Source: Miltoncostaea sp963703045 (GTDB lineage Bacteria; Actinomycetota; Thermoleophilia; Miltoncostaeales; Miltoncostaeaceae). From it: a stretch of DNA of 64,000 bases. Both the position numbers and the translations under genes were made by a program. The notes under the pieces are model-generated. The model was not told the origin of the DNA, made no database searches, and worked only from the letters and a program-made list of their open reading frames with translations. This document shows positions 8,353 through 16,859 of this stretch, piece by piece; position 1 is the stretch's first letter, and each line of letters begins with the position of its first letter. Location of the stretch: NCBI GenBank assembly GCA_963703045.1, contig OY969782.1, forward strand, positions 2,170,001 through 2,234,000. Reading direction: 5' to 3'.

Positions 8353-9498
8353 GTGCGCGCCTTCCTGCGATCGTTCTGGGGCGAGCCCCCGGTCCCCGAC
8401 CCACCCCGGCGGGTGTGGCGCGACTGGGTCCTCGTGGCGCTCCTGGCAGCCCTGTGCATCGTGGAGGTGATCCTCCGCGACGACCTGCCCTACCGCTGGC
8501 TGTCGTTCGCCGTCGCGTTCGCCGGCGTGCCGCTGTTGCTGTGGCGGCGCACGCATCCGCTCCCCGTCGTGGGGGCGGTCTTCGGCGCCGCGACCGTCAT
8601 GGACATCCCCTGGGTGCTGCAGGGCGGCGATCCCCCCGGGCTGTTCACGATGGCCTACGTGCTGATCCCGGCGTACGCCCTGTTCCGGTGGGGGTCGGGT
8701 CGCCATGCGCTGATCGGCCTCGGGATCATGCTCGTGCCCGCGACCGTGGCGCTGGTGCTCGACTTCACCAGCGTGAGCGAGGCGGTCATGGGCTTCGCAC
8801 TCTTCTTCCTGGCACTGGCCGTGGGTGTCGCCGTGCGCTCGCGAACGCGGGAGCGCGTCAGCCGCGTCGACGCGGCGCGGGCGAGGGAGCGCGAGGCGCT
8901 GGCCCGCGACCTGCACGACACCGTCGCGCACCACGTCTCGGCCATCGCGGTCCGGGCACAGGCCGGCATCGCCACCGCGCCCGCCGACCCGGATGCGGCC
9001 GTCGCGGCGCTGCGCGTCATCGCGGACGAGGCATCGCGGACGCTGGCGGAGATGCGGACCATCGTGCGCAGCCTGCGGACCGACGGGCGGGACGGCACCG
9101 CCCCGCTGCCCCGCCTCGGCGACGTGCGCGGGCTCGCGGAGCCCACCACGCGCGCCGGCCTCCCGGTCCACATCGAGATCCAGGGCGACGAGGCCCGGGT
9201 GCCGGAGTCCGTCGCCGCGGCCGCCTACCGACTGGTGCAGGAGTCGGTCACGAACGCCCGTCGACACGCCCGCCGGGCGAGCCGGATCGAGGTGACGGTG
9301 CGCGCCGACGACGACGCCGTGACGGTCGAGGTGACCGACGACGGCGAGCGCGCGACCGCTCCCCGAGACGTGGGCTTCGGCATCGCCGGCATGGTCGAGC
9401 GCGCCGAGGGCCTCGGCGGCACCTGCCTCGCCGGCCCCCGGGCGGGCGGCGGCTGGGCCGTGACGGCGGTGCTTCCGCTGCGGGGCGCGTCGTCGTGA
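8353..9498 (+). CDS. Sensor histidine kinase, NarX/DesK-like (HisKA_3)
   Basis: 381 residues. Several N-terminal membrane helices (about 25-165) with almost no extracytoplasmic domain, then a HisKA_3 dimerisation region with the phosphorylated His in ARDLHDTVAHH (H188), an N-box QESVTNARRHA (N301) and a HATPase region with VTDDGE and GFGIAGM glycine loops. This architecture senses signals inside the membrane and phosphorylates a NarL-type regulator. The frame is open far upstream, but the GTG at 8353 sits directly behind a TACGAT box and matches where the protein family begins. Its GTGA stop overlaps the start of the response regulator, so the pair is co-translated. Confidence 0.92.
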   Translation: MRAFLRSFWGEPPVPDPPRRVWRDWVLVALLAALCIVEVILRDDLPYRWLSFAVAFAGVPLLLWRRTHPLPVVGAVFGAATVMDIPWVLQGGDPPGLFTMAYVLIPAYALFRWGSGRHALIGLGIMLVPATVALVLDFTSVSEAVMGFALFFLALAVGVAVRSRTRERVSRVDAARAREREALARDLHDTVAHHVSAIAVRAQAGIATAPADPDAAVAALRVIADEASRTLAEMRTIVRSLRTDGRDGTAPLPRLGDVRGLAEPTTRAGLPVHIEIQGDEARVPESVAAAAYRLVQESVTNARRHARRASRIEVTVRADDDAVTVEVTDDGERATAPRDVGFGIAGMVERAEGLGGTCLAGPRAGGGWAVTAVLPLRGASS

Positions 9499-10169
9499 GC
9501 ATCCGCGTCCTGCTCGCCGACGACCAGGAGATCGTGCGCACCGGCCTCGGGATGATCCTGGACGCCGATCCGGGGATAACGGTCGTCGGGCAGGCGGCCG
9601 ACGGTGAGCAGGCGGTCGCCCTCGCCCGCGCGCTGCGGCCCGACGTCTGCCTGTTCGACATCCGCATGCCCCGTCTCGACGGCGTCGAGGCGACGCGGCG
9701 CCTCGCGGGCCCCGGCGTCGCCGATCCGATGGCCGTGGTGGTCATCACCACCTTCGACCTGGACGAGCACGTCCACGCCGCCCTCAAGGCCGGCGCACGC
9801 GGGTTCCTGCTGAAGGACGCCGGGCCCGAGTTGCTCGGCCAGGCCGTGCGGGCCGCCGCGGCGGGCGATGCCCTCATCGCTCCCAGCGTCACCGCCCGCC
9901 TGCTCGCGACGTTCGCCGCCGCCGGATCCGCCGCCCCGCCCGCCGCCCCACGCGAGCCGCTCACCGAACGTGAGGAGCAGGTGCTCGCGAGCCTCGCGCG
10001 CGGGCGCACCAACATCGAGATCGCCGCCGAGCTCCACATCAGCCTCAGCACGGTGAAGACCCACATCGCGAACCTGATGGGCAAGCTACGCGCGCGGAAC
10101 CGCGTCGAGATCGCCATCTGGGCCCACGAGAGCGGGCGAGCCGGGTCCGGAGGCGCCCCGCGCGGCTGA
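9495..10169 (+). CDS. NarL/FixJ-family response regulator, partner of the upstream kinase
   Basis: 224 residues: receiver domain (1-120) with LLADDQ, phosphoacceptor D55 in CLFDIRMPRLDG, Thr in VVITTF and Lys in GFLLKDAG; a Pro/Ala linker; and a C-terminal LuxR HTH (LTEREEQVLASLARGRTN, SLSTVKTHI). GTG 9495 overlaps the kinase stop as GTGA, the coupling expected of a cognate pair. It likely regulates the divergently transcribed MMPL transporter, by position only. Confidence 0.93.
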   Translation: MSIRVLLADDQEIVRTGLGMILDADPGITVVGQAADGEQAVALARALRPDVCLFDIRMPRLDGVEATRRLAGPGVADPMAVVVITTFDLDEHVHAALKAGARGFLLKDAGPELLGQAVRAAAAGDALIAPSVTARLLATFAAAGSAAPPAAPREPLTEREEQVLASLARGRTNIEIAAELHISLSTVKTHIANLMGKLRARNRVEIAIWAHESGRAGSGGAPRG

Positions 10170-10204
10170 GCGACTCGCCTGACGGCCGAGAGGGCCGACG
10201 TCGG

Positions 10205-10247
10205 TGGGCCGTGTAGGGATCGAACCTACGACCCTGGGATCAGAAGT
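10205..10247 (-). pseudogene. 3' part of a tRNA gene (anticodon loop to acceptor), remnant
   Basis: On the minus strand these 43 nt match positions 31-73 of the tRNA-Lys gene at 12074-12146 at 39 of 43 bases: half anticodon arm, variable loop, full T-arm and the acceptor 3' strand. The anticodon would be TCT, followed by G37, which is unusual for a tRNA reading A-starting codons. No matching acceptor 5' strand or D-arm lies upstream, so it cannot fold as a tRNA. It is a duplicated fragment, such as recombination at a tRNA attachment site leaves. Confidence 0.7.
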
Positions 10248-10286
10248 AGGTCTCGGTGCGGTCTCCGCCGGTCGCCGCGTGATCGG

Positions 10287-11840
10287 TCAGGGCACGAGGC
10301 GGATCGGCCGGATCACGGGGCTCGTGGCCCGCTGACCCGGTCGGCCGCGCGCTCCCAGCGCGTAGCCGACGGCGAAGCGGAGGGGCGTGCGCACGTCGAA
10401 TGTCCGCGCCCGCCGTGGGACCCGGATGCAGGTGCGGGTGCGACCGGCGGCGCGGAACACGACGAGTCGCTGGCCGAACAGCCGCACGCTGCGCCGCCCG
10501 CTGAAGATCGTCACCAGGACCCGCGCGGGCCGGGCACTGCTCACGACGACGGCGACGCACTTCGAGCGCTGCAGGGAACGCAGGGAGAGCTGCCCGGGGC
10601 CCGTGACGATCACCGGTCCGGCGCGCACCTCGCGGGGGCTCGGGATCGTCGTCTCGAGGTCCGGCACGAGCGGAAACGGCCGCCCGACGGCACGCGTCGT
10701 GAGCTCGACCTGCCGGCCGGGCACGAGCCGCAGCCCGGCGAGCGCCGGGTCGGACGGCGTGACGGTGACGCCGCCCCGGACGTTGCCGACCCGGGTGCGG
10801 TCACGCGCCGGGCTGTGGGCGACGCGTGCGACCCCGCCGTCAACGTCCACCCTCGCGAGCGGGGTGAGCAGGGACGCCCCCGCGGGTGCGCCGGCCTGCT
10901 GGGCGCGTTGCGGGCCGAACGCCGTCATCTCGACCTCGCCCTCGCGGAGCCGGGGGATGCGCTCCACCTCGAAGTACCCGGGCGTCGCGACGGGCGCCCC
11001 GTCCCCGCGGCTCAGGATCGTCCCCGAGATGATGAAGGTCGCGCCGCCGGAGACCGCCTGGAGCTTCACGCCGGCGGGGCCGGCGCGGCCGGGGACCGGC
11101 AACACGCGGATCGCGTCCCCCGCGCCGAGCACCCACCCGACGCGGGCCGCGAGCGAGCCGCCGTCGGTGCCCGAGTGGAACGTGGTCCCGCCGCGCGCCG
11201 CGAAATCGATGCCGACGATCCGGAAGAGCGGCGGCCCCGTGATCGCCGGCTGGCCCGGGGGCGTGCCGGGCGGGACCGCGGGGGCGGGCGGGGGCGTCGC
11301 CGGGGCGGGGGCCTCGCCGTAGAGCTCGATCGTGATGCCGCCGGTCCCGGTCGCGCTGGTGAACGTCCGCACCTGCGCCCCGAGCGGGCCGCTGGCCGGG
11401 GCGACGAAGCTGACCTCGTACTCGTGGTCGGCCGCGTAGGCGAGGACGCGCTCGGCCAGGCCGATCGGCGAACGGCGGTTGGCGGGGTCGCCGCCGAAGT
11501 CGAGGAAGAAGGGCACGACGGACCGCGGCCCCGGCGGCTCCTCGATGCAGTCGTCCCCGGGGATGGCGGGGCCCCCGGCGTGGAAGAAGCAGTAGACCGC
11601 GTCGACGTCCTCCCGGCGCCCGGAGGTGTAGCCGAGGGTGACGGTCTCCCCGAGCACGACCCGGTAGGTCCGGCCCTGCTCCAGCGACACGGCGGTCTGC
11701 ACCCGGGCGCCGCTGCCCGGCGCGGTCATGGTGGCCAGGAGCTGCTCGGCGCCCTGGGCGGGCTGCGGCGCCGCGGCCGCGGCGACCAGCGCCGTGGCCA
11801 GTGCGGCGAGCAGTGCGAGCGTGCGCAGCCTCATGACCAC
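10287..11840 (-). CDS. Secreted protein of unknown function, FecR-like region possible
   Basis: 517 residues. N-terminal signal peptide (LALLAALATALVAAAAAP, cleavage probably near AQGAEQ). An N-terminal beta-rich region (30-180) has two Cys (YCFF, DDCIEE) that may pair. A Pro-rich linker (about 185-205) follows, then a region (about 205-390) with phrases such as GDAIRVLP, GGVARVAHS and GGVTVTPSD that recall FecR-type domains. The C-terminus has two further Cys (SKCVAVV and RTCIRV) in a beta-sandwich-like segment. Function unknown; probably cell-surface or extracellular. GTG 11838-11840 and ATG 11834 are both possible behind GGAGG. It is flanked by tRNA-Lys and the tRNA fragment. Confidence 0.7.
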   Translation of the reverse strand: MVMRLRTLALLAALATALVAAAAAPQPAQGAEQLLATMTAPGSGARVQTAVSLEQGRTYRVVLGETVTLGYTSGRREDVDAVYCFFHAGGPAIPGDDCIEEPPGPRSVVPFFLDFGGDPANRRSPIGLAERVLAYAADHEYEVSFVAPASGPLGAQVRTFTSATGTGGITIELYGEAPAPATPPPAPAVPPGTPPGQPAITGPPLFRIVGIDFAARGGTTFHSGTDGGSLAARVGWVLGAGDAIRVLPVPGRAGPAGVKLQAVSGGATFIISGTILSRGDGAPVATPGYFEVERIPRLREGEVEMTAFGPQRAQQAGAPAGASLLTPLARVDVDGGVARVAHSPARDRTRVGNVRGGVTVTPSDPALAGLRLVPGRQVELTTRAVGRPFPLVPDLETTIPSPREVRAGPVIVTGPGQLSLRSLQRSKCVAVVVSSARPARVLVTIFSGRRSVRLFGQRLVVFRAAGRTRTCIRVPRRARTFDVRTPLRFAVGYALGARGRPGQRATSPVIRPIRLVP

Positions 11841-12071
11841 GCCGTCCTCCGCCTCCCGTGGGGTGTCGAACCGCCAGAACCTACCTCGCCCCCGAGAGCG
11901 TGGTCAACGGCGGGGGCGTCCCTGTCGCCGGGGCGGTCCTCGTCCTCGGCGGTTCGCCTCGATATGCCGGAATGTGCCCGTACCTGGCGATGGAACTCGT
12001 GAGCCCGAGAGGCACGGCACACGGTGGGCGTCCGTCTGCCCGTACGCCTCGGTTCCCGTGCGCATGCGCTC

Positions 12072-12146
<75 letters not shown>

Positions 12147-12313
12147 CGGCGACCGATCATCGCACGGCCGCGGGGGTGGCGAGCGGGCGACCCTCGCCGT
12201 CCCGATCCCCGTTCCGGTGGACGGTGGCGCCGTCCGGGCCATACCGTGAGGGCTCACTTGGACGCCGCGCCCCGACCGCGCGATGGGGGCGGCTCATCGC
12301 GGAGGAGGACGAG

Positions 12314-12601
12314 ATGGCCTACGGGGTCGTGCATCGTTTCGCCGGCGGTACGAAGGCCCAGTACGACGCGGCCGTCGCGGCCGTGCATCCGCCCGGGGGG
12401 CTTCCCGATGGGCAGGTCCTGCACGTCGCGGGATCATCGGACGACGGCTGGGTGATCTTCGCCGTCCACGAGTCGCGCGAGAGCTGGGAGCGCTTCCGCG
12501 ACGACACCCTCATGCCCGCGATGCAGAAGGGGATCGACGGCGGCCTGGACGGCCCGCCGCAGGAGACGGCGTTCGAGGTCGTCGTCCACCAGACGGGGTA
12601 G
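12314..12601 (+). CDS. Small ABM-like (ferredoxin-fold) protein
   Basis: 95 residues, beginning MAYGVVHRFAGGTKAQYDA with the alternating pattern of a dimeric alpha/beta barrel: strand (GVVHRF), helix (KAQYDAAVAAVHP), strand (VLHVAGSSDDGWVIFAVHES), helix (RESWERFRDDTLMPAM), strand (TAFEVVVHQTG). It resembles antibiotic-biosynthesis-monooxygenase-like proteins of unknown function common in actinobacteria. The ATG at 12314 follows GGAGGAGGACGAG, an excellent ribosome binding site, which decides the start. It lies 82 nt before the PPOX-type gene on the same strand. Enzymatic activity not demonstrable. Confidence 0.75.
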   Translation: MAYGVVHRFAGGTKAQYDAAVAAVHPPGGLPDGQVLHVAGSSDDGWVIFAVHESRESWERFRDDTLMPAMQKGIDGGLDGPPQETAFEVVVHQTG

Positions 12602-12683
12602 GGCAGGGGCAGGGCACCGGGTCGCCGAGATCGGGGAACGCGGGCGCGCCGTCGGCCGGGCCGCACGGAACAGGAGGACGACG

Positions 12684-13097
12684 ATGGACAGCGACGGGGC
12701 GCGGGCGTTCGCGCGGGAGCATCACCGCGGGATCATGGCGACGCGCCATCCGGACGGTGGCATCCGCCAGTCGCCCATCGTCGCGGCGACCGACGACGAC
12801 GGACGGCTCACCGTGAGCTCGCGCGAGACGGCCTACAAGGTCCGGTACCTCCGCGACGATCCGTGGGCGCAGCTCTGCCTGTTCACCGACCGCTTCTTCG
12901 GGCCCTGGATCTGGGTCGAGGGGACGGCGGAGATCGTGTCGCTGCCCGATGCGATGGAGCCGCTGATCGACTACCGCAGGCGCTTCTCGGACGCCGGTGA
13001 CATCGACTGGGACGACTACCGGGCGCGCATGGAGCGCGAGAGGCGCGTCCTCATCCGCATCGCCGTCGAGCGCACCGGGCCCGATCGCCAGGGGTGA
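12684..13097 (+). CDS. PPOX-class (probably F420-dependent) oxidoreductase
   Basis: 137 residues of the split-barrel flavin-binding fold: MATRHPDGGIRQSPIVAATD, LTVSSRETAYKVRYLRDDP, AQLCLFTDRFFGPWIWVEGTAEIV. In family members the Lys in the AYKVRYLR region and nearby Arg contact cofactor phosphate. The sequence is closest in style to the actinobacterial Rv1155-like group that uses F420 to reduce quinones, biliverdin or xenobiotics; cofactor choice is inferred. ATG 12684 follows AGGAGGACGACG. Cytosolic. Probably co-transcribed with the ABM-like gene upstream. Confidence 0.8.
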   Translation: MDSDGARAFAREHHRGIMATRHPDGGIRQSPIVAATDDDGRLTVSSRETAYKVRYLRDDPWAQLCLFTDRFFGPWIWVEGTAEIVSLPDAMEPLIDYRRRFSDAGDIDWDDYRARMERERRVLIRIAVERTGPDRQG

Positions 13098-13104
13098 CGG
13101 CCGC

Positions 13105-13617
13105 CTAGGTGACCGGCGACCCGTCCCGGCGTGACGGCGGCGATACGGCGCCCTCGTCGTCGGCACGCCGCGCCACGGCGGAACGGCGCGAGAACCTCAG
13201 CGCCACCTCGGTGCCCGCTCCGTGCGCACTCCATCGTGCGTCGTCGGCGAGCGTCGCCATGATGATGCGGCCGCGACCGCGGATCGAGTGCGGGTGCGGG
13301 GTCTCGGGCGGCCCCGTCGGGGTGCCGGCACCGCCGCGACCGCGGTCGCGCACCCGTACCTCGGCGCAATCGCCGGACGCGGCGAGCTCGACGCAGATCG
13401 GCGCGTCGGGCTCCGACCCGTGCTCGAGGGCGTTCTGCACCGCCTCGTCGACGGCCAGCACCACGTCAACGCGATCCCCCCGGGACCAGCCGGCCCTCTC
13501 GAGCCCCGTGGCGACCCAGTCGACCAGTGTCCGCGTGGCGGGGGGCGCCGCCGCGACGCCGGCCTGCACCGTCACGAGGGGGTCCGTGCAGGACTCCTCG
13601 GGTCCATCCCTACTCAT
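13105..13617 (-). CDS. RsbW-type ATP-binding regulator (anti-sigma kinase)
   Basis: 170 residues with a GHKL HATPase fold: N-box AVDEAVQNALEHG, G1-box VRDRGRGG, and G2-like SIRGRGRIIMATLADDA. Length and motif order match RsbW/SpoIIAB or the free-standing HATPase_c_2 proteins that phosphorylate anti-anti-sigma factors and bind sigma-B-type factors. The tail (about 140-170) is basic and disordered. ATG start behind GGGAGGTGG. No STAS protein or sigma gene adjoins it, but a SpoIIE-type phosphatase at 29499 could act in the same partner-switching network. Ends convergent with the PPOX gene 7 nt away. Confidence 0.82.
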   Translation of the reverse strand: MSRDGPEESCTDPLVTVQAGVAAAPPATRTLVDWVATGLERAGWSRGDRVDVVLAVDEAVQNALEHGSEPDAPICVELAASGDCAEVRVRDRGRGGAGTPTGPPETPHPHSIRGRGRIIMATLADDARWSAHGAGTEVALRFSRRSAVARRADDEGAVSPPSRRDGSPVT

Positions 13618-13672
13618 GAAACGACCACCTCCCGCGCACAGGAGTACCCGCTGGGTCCAGGGCTAACCGCCA

Positions 13673-13702
13673 CCCGCCCGCGGGGGGCCCCCCGGAGGCG
13701 GG
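13673..13702. terminator. GC-rich hairpin after the WxL-like cluster
   Basis: Outer arms CCCGCC (13673-13678) and GGCGGG (13697-13702), with an inner G-run/C-run pairing. It follows the minus-strand cluster ending at 13748. Candidate terminator of the three-gene secreted-protein operon. Confidence 0.4.
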
Positions 13703-13747
13703 CAGGGAGGCGGCGCGCCGGCGCGTCGCCCCCCTGCGGCAGCCCGC

Positions 13748-14551
13748 CTAGAAGGTCAGGGAGGCCCTGCGCACGATCGGCGATGCGGTGGCCGCGATGC
13801 CGGGCACCGTCGCGGTCGGGCGGAGGGTCGCGGTCACCTTGATCCGGCCGGTGAGGCGCCCGGTGTAGGGGAACGAGATGACGCCGCTCGTGCCAGGCAG
13901 CAGGCTGCGGGTGCGGGTGGTGAGCCGCGCGATCACGCGCCCGTTGCGGCGCAGCACCACGCGGGCCTGCCCGCGGGCGAGCCGCTCGTTGACGTTGCCC
14001 TTGTTCGTGACTCCGAGGCGCACGACCTTCGCCGAGCCGGCGCGGTGGACCGAGAGCCGGTGCACCTGCAGGTGGCGGCGCAGCTCGCCCGGCACCCGCA
14101 CGAGGGTGCCGACGCCCACGCGGGCGCGCACCTGCACGGCGCCCGCGGTCTGCCCGCTGGCGCGCCCCGTCAGGAGGACGAGGGCGTGGTGGTCGCCCGG
14201 GGCGGCGATGTGCGGGGCCTTCGAGGTCACGGTCACCACGGCGCTCTGCCGCGGACCGAGGTTCAGCACCGAAGGCGACACGGTCAGCCAGCGCTTCGCG
14301 GAGCGGCTCGGCTCGAGACGCGGGTCGACCTGGACCGAGCCGTCCTCGGCGATGGAGTAGTTGCCCACCCCGACGTCGATGGTGCTGGCGACGTCGCCGG
14401 CGTTGGTCACCACGAGCGTCTCGCGGTCGGCGCGGTCGAGCAGCAGCGTGCCGGGGTTGACGGCGACGTTGATCTGCGGCGCGGCCGTCGCGCCGGCGGG
14501 CAGGGCGGCGAACAGCGCGAGGGCGAGTGCGGGGGCGACGTGGCGCTTCAT
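13748..14551 (-). CDS. Secreted two-Ig-domain protein, WxL-interacting-protein-like (DUF916-like)
   Basis: 267 residues. Signal peptide (APALALALFAALPAGATA), then a first beta-sandwich (25-140) starting QINVAVNPGTLLLDRADRE with TLVVTNAGDVASTIDVGV, followed by LTVSPSVLNLGPRQSAVVTV and HHALVLLTG. This order matches DUF916 peptidoglycan-binding domains of WxL-interacting proteins. A second sandwich (about 160-267) with LGVTNKGNVNERLARG resembles their second domain. The C-terminal membrane helix of firmicute members is absent. ATG 14551 follows GGAGG, preferred over an upstream ATG at 14599. It is the last gene of the cluster and lies 47 nt after the propeller gene. Homology is inferred from pattern, not a search. 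Confidence 0.65.
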   Translation of the reverse strand: MKRHVAPALALALFAALPAGATAAPQINVAVNPGTLLLDRADRETLVVTNAGDVASTIDVGVGNYSIAEDGSVQVDPRLEPSRSAKRWLTVSPSVLNLGPRQSAVVTVTSKAPHIAAPGDHHALVLLTGRASGQTAGAVQVRARVGVGTLVRVPGELRRHLQVHRLSVHRAGSAKVVRLGVTNKGNVNERLARGQARVVLRRNGRVIARLTTRTRSLLPGTSGVISFPYTGRLTGRIKVTATLRPTATVPGIAATASPIVRRASLTF

Positions 14552-14598
14552 CTCCGGGGAACCTCCGTGTCGGTACCGGGTTGTGGGGTGAGCGGCCA

Positions 14599-16185
14599 TC
14601 AGGGCAGGCCCACGACGGTGTAGGTGAGGGTCGAGACGTGCTGGCCGTCGGCGACGAAGGGGACCGGGCCGAGCGTGAAGGCCAGGTTCCAGACGTCGCC
14701 GGTCGAGCGGGTGACCGTGGTGGAGCGGCGGCCGATGGAGCGCGAGCCGGTCGTCGGGACCGCGCTCGTGCCCGCCGGCAGGTCGGCGATCGCGCCCGGC
14801 GGCGCGGTGGAGCCGGCGACGCCGAGGGGGATGTCCCCGCGCGTGAACGGCGTGCGCGAGACGCTGAGCTGGTAGCCGCCCCGGGCGTTGCTCACGACGG
14901 TGACCGCCGCGGCGAGGGGGCCGACGCTCGCGCCGGGGACGACCGCGCCGAAGGCCAGCGTGGCCGGGGCGGTCACCGAGACGGTGGCGGCAGTCGAGTT
15001 GAGCAGCACGCTGACGGTGTTCGCGCTGCGGTTGGCGACCACGAGGTCCTGGCGGGCGTCGGCGTTCAGGTCGCCGATGGCGACGGCCACCGGCTCGTTG
15101 CCGACCGTGATGTCGGAGCGCGCGACGAACGTGCCGTTGCCGTTGCCCGCGAGCACCGAGACGCGGTCGAGGTTCGCCCCGGTCGCCACGATGTCGGGGT
15201 CGGCGTCGCCGTTCAGGTTGCCGATCGCGATGCCCATGGGCTCGCTGTTCGTGCCCATGGCCGGCGGGGACGGCTGCGCCACCAGCGCTCCCGCGCCCGT
15301 GCCGAGCAGGATCGTGAGGGTGTCGGAGTTGGTGTTCGCCACCACGACGTCCTGGTCGCCGTCGCCGTCGAGGTCCGCGGCGGCGAGGCCGTGGGGCCGG
15401 TCGCCCACGTTGACGGTGACCTCGGCTCCGAACGTGCCGTTGCCGTTGCCGAGGCGCACGGAGATGTCGTCGTCGTTCTCGTTCGTGGTGACGAGGTCGA
15501 GGTTGGCGTCCGCGTTGAGACGCACGAGCAGGACCCCGACCGGCCGGTCGCCCATGTCCGGGCTGCCGATGGAGGTGAAGCCGGCGGCGCCGTCCCCCTT
15601 CATGATCGAGACGTCGTCGTCGTCGTAGTTGGCGACGGCGATGTCCAGCCGGCCGTCGTTGTCGACGTCGCCGACGGCGAGCGCCACCGGGCGTTCGCCC
15701 GTGGTCGCCGAGGTGCCCGTCGCGAACGTGCCGTCGCCGTTGCCGCGCAGGATCGTGAGGCGATCGCTCCCGGAGTTCGCGACGACGAGGTCGAGTGTGG
15801 TGCCCGCGTCGAACCGGCCCGACGCGATGGCGAGCGGCCGGTTCTGAACCGTCCGCGTCTGGGTCGCGGTGAGACCGCCGACGCCGTTGCCGGAGAGGAT
15901 GGTGGCGATGCTGTTACCCGAGCCGGTGGCCTCGTCCGCCACGGCGGCGTCGAGGTTCGCGTCGGTCCCGAAGGAGCCGAGCACGACATCCGCCGGCCGG
16001 TTGCCCGCCGCGAAGGGCGAGCCCCCCGCCGTGCCGAAGGTCGGGGCGATGGGCGCCGCGTTGGCCGGGGCGACGATCCCGAGGCCGAGCGCCACCAGCC
16101 CACCGGTGACCGCTGCGAGGCGGCCACCGGCGAGGCGGCGGCACGACCCCGCTCCGCGACGCGAGGTGGAGGGGGGCGTGGACAT
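14599..16185 (-). CDS. Secreted seven-repeat FG-GAP/VCBS propeller with WxL-like C-terminal domain
   Basis: 528 residues. Signal segment (LAAVTGGLVALGLGIVAPANA). Residues about 60-395 carry seven repeats of about 45-50 residues, each with a D/N-rich calcium-binding-like loop, for example GDVDNDGRLDIAVAN and ADLDGDGDQDVVVAN. Seven repeats fit one complete seven-bladed integrin-alpha-type propeller. Residues about 400-528 form a separate beta domain sharing VTVVSN, SRTPF/SRTVF, GDIPL, PTTGSR-IG and LGPVPFV-DG with the small protein encoded upstream. ATG 16185 directly abuts the TAG of that gene, so they are co-translated. Probably an extracellular adhesin-like or scaffold protein attached non-covalently. 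Confidence 0.8.
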   Translation of the reverse strand: MSTPPSTSRRGAGSCRRLAGGRLAAVTGGLVALGLGIVAPANAAPIAPTFGTAGGSPFAAGNRPADVVLGSFGTDANLDAAVADEATGSGNSIATILSGNGVGGLTATQTRTVQNRPLAIASGRFDAGTTLDLVVANSGSDRLTILRGNGDGTFATGTSATTGERPVALAVGDVDNDGRLDIAVANYDDDDVSIMKGDGAAGFTSIGSPDMGDRPVGVLLVRLNADANLDLVTTNENDDDISVRLGNGNGTFGAEVTVNVGDRPHGLAAADLDGDGDQDVVVANTNSDTLTILLGTGAGALVAQPSPPAMGTNSEPMGIAIGNLNGDADPDIVATGANLDRVSVLAGNGNGTFVARSDITVGNEPVAVAIGDLNADARQDLVVANRSANTVSVLLNSTAATVSVTAPATLAFGAVVPGASVGPLAAAVTVVSNARGGYQLSVSRTPFTRGDIPLGVAGSTAPPGAIADLPAGTSAVPTTGSRSIGRRSTTVTRSTGDVWNLAFTLGPVPFVADGQHVSTLTYTVVGLP

Positions 16186-16695
16186 CTACGGGGTCGCCGT
16201 CGCGGTGAACGTGACGGTGGCCGTGTGCGCGCCGTCCTTGACGAACGGGACGGGGCCGAGGCCGAGGTTGACCAGCCAGTGGTCGCCCGCCTGGGCCGTG
16301 ATCGAACCCGGTGCCATGACGCCGATGGTGCGGCTGCCGGTCGTGGGGATCGCCCCGGTGGGAGAGACCGTCGTATTGGCCGGGTTGGTCGCCCCCGTGA
16401 ACGCCAGCGGGATGTCCCCGTTGGAGAACACCGTGCGGGACGTCGTCAGCGTGTAGCCGTTGCTGACGTTGCTGACCACCGTGACGTCGGCGGTCGAGGT
16501 CGCCGAATCGCCCGGGCTGAGCGTGCCGAAGTCCAGCGACGCGGGCGCCGACACAGCCAGGACGGTGTTCACGTTGGCCGTGACGGTGGTGGACGCATCC
16601 GCCGCCAGAGCGGCGGAGCCGCCGACCGCGAGGGCGCAGAGAACCCCCGTGGCCACGACGAGCGGGCGGTGGACCGCCCGCGGGAACATGCGCAT
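16186..16695 (-). CDS. Small secreted WxL-like domain protein
   Basis: 169 residues: signal peptide (PLVVATGVLCALAVGGSAALA) and one beta domain (about 33-169). The domain opens VSAPASLDFGTLSPGDS, has VVSNVSNGYTLTTSRTVFS in the middle and ends DHWLVNLGLGPVPFVKDG followed by a Thr-rich strand. This order (FG start, N-GY-L strand, Trp-containing late strand, terminal Thr strand) parallels WxL surface domains, although the two W-x-L motifs are not both conserved. ATG 16695 follows GAGGAG and is preferred over an upstream ATG at 16845, which lacks a signal peptide. First gene of a three-gene operon. Confidence 0.72.
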   Translation of the reverse strand: MRMFPRAVHRPLVVATGVLCALAVGGSAALAADASTTVTANVNTVLAVSAPASLDFGTLSPGDSATSTADVTVVSNVSNGYTLTTSRTVFSNGDIPLAFTGATNPANTTVSPTGAIPTTGSRTIGVMAPGSITAQAGDHWLVNLGLGPVPFVKDGAHTATVTFTATATP

Positions 16696-16859
16696 GTGGT
16701 CGTCTCCTCGATATCCCGGGCGCTCGCCGGGGATGGCGTGCGCCTCACGGGTGTGGGTGTCGGTCGAGGGTGGGGCCGGGGACGCGCGGGTGAACCCGCC
16801 GTTCGGATGGCGGGCCACCTGCCCACGTGGATGAGATCCGCCCACCCGGTCGGCGACGA

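Noticed and set aside
5715..10169. Open frame of nearly 1500 codons on the plus strand through the MMPL and kinase genes
   Set aside because: It is antisense or out of frame to well-supported genes and encodes low-complexity Arg/Gly/Pro/Asp sequence typical of high-GC shadow frames. Only its last part (from 9495) is the real response regulator.
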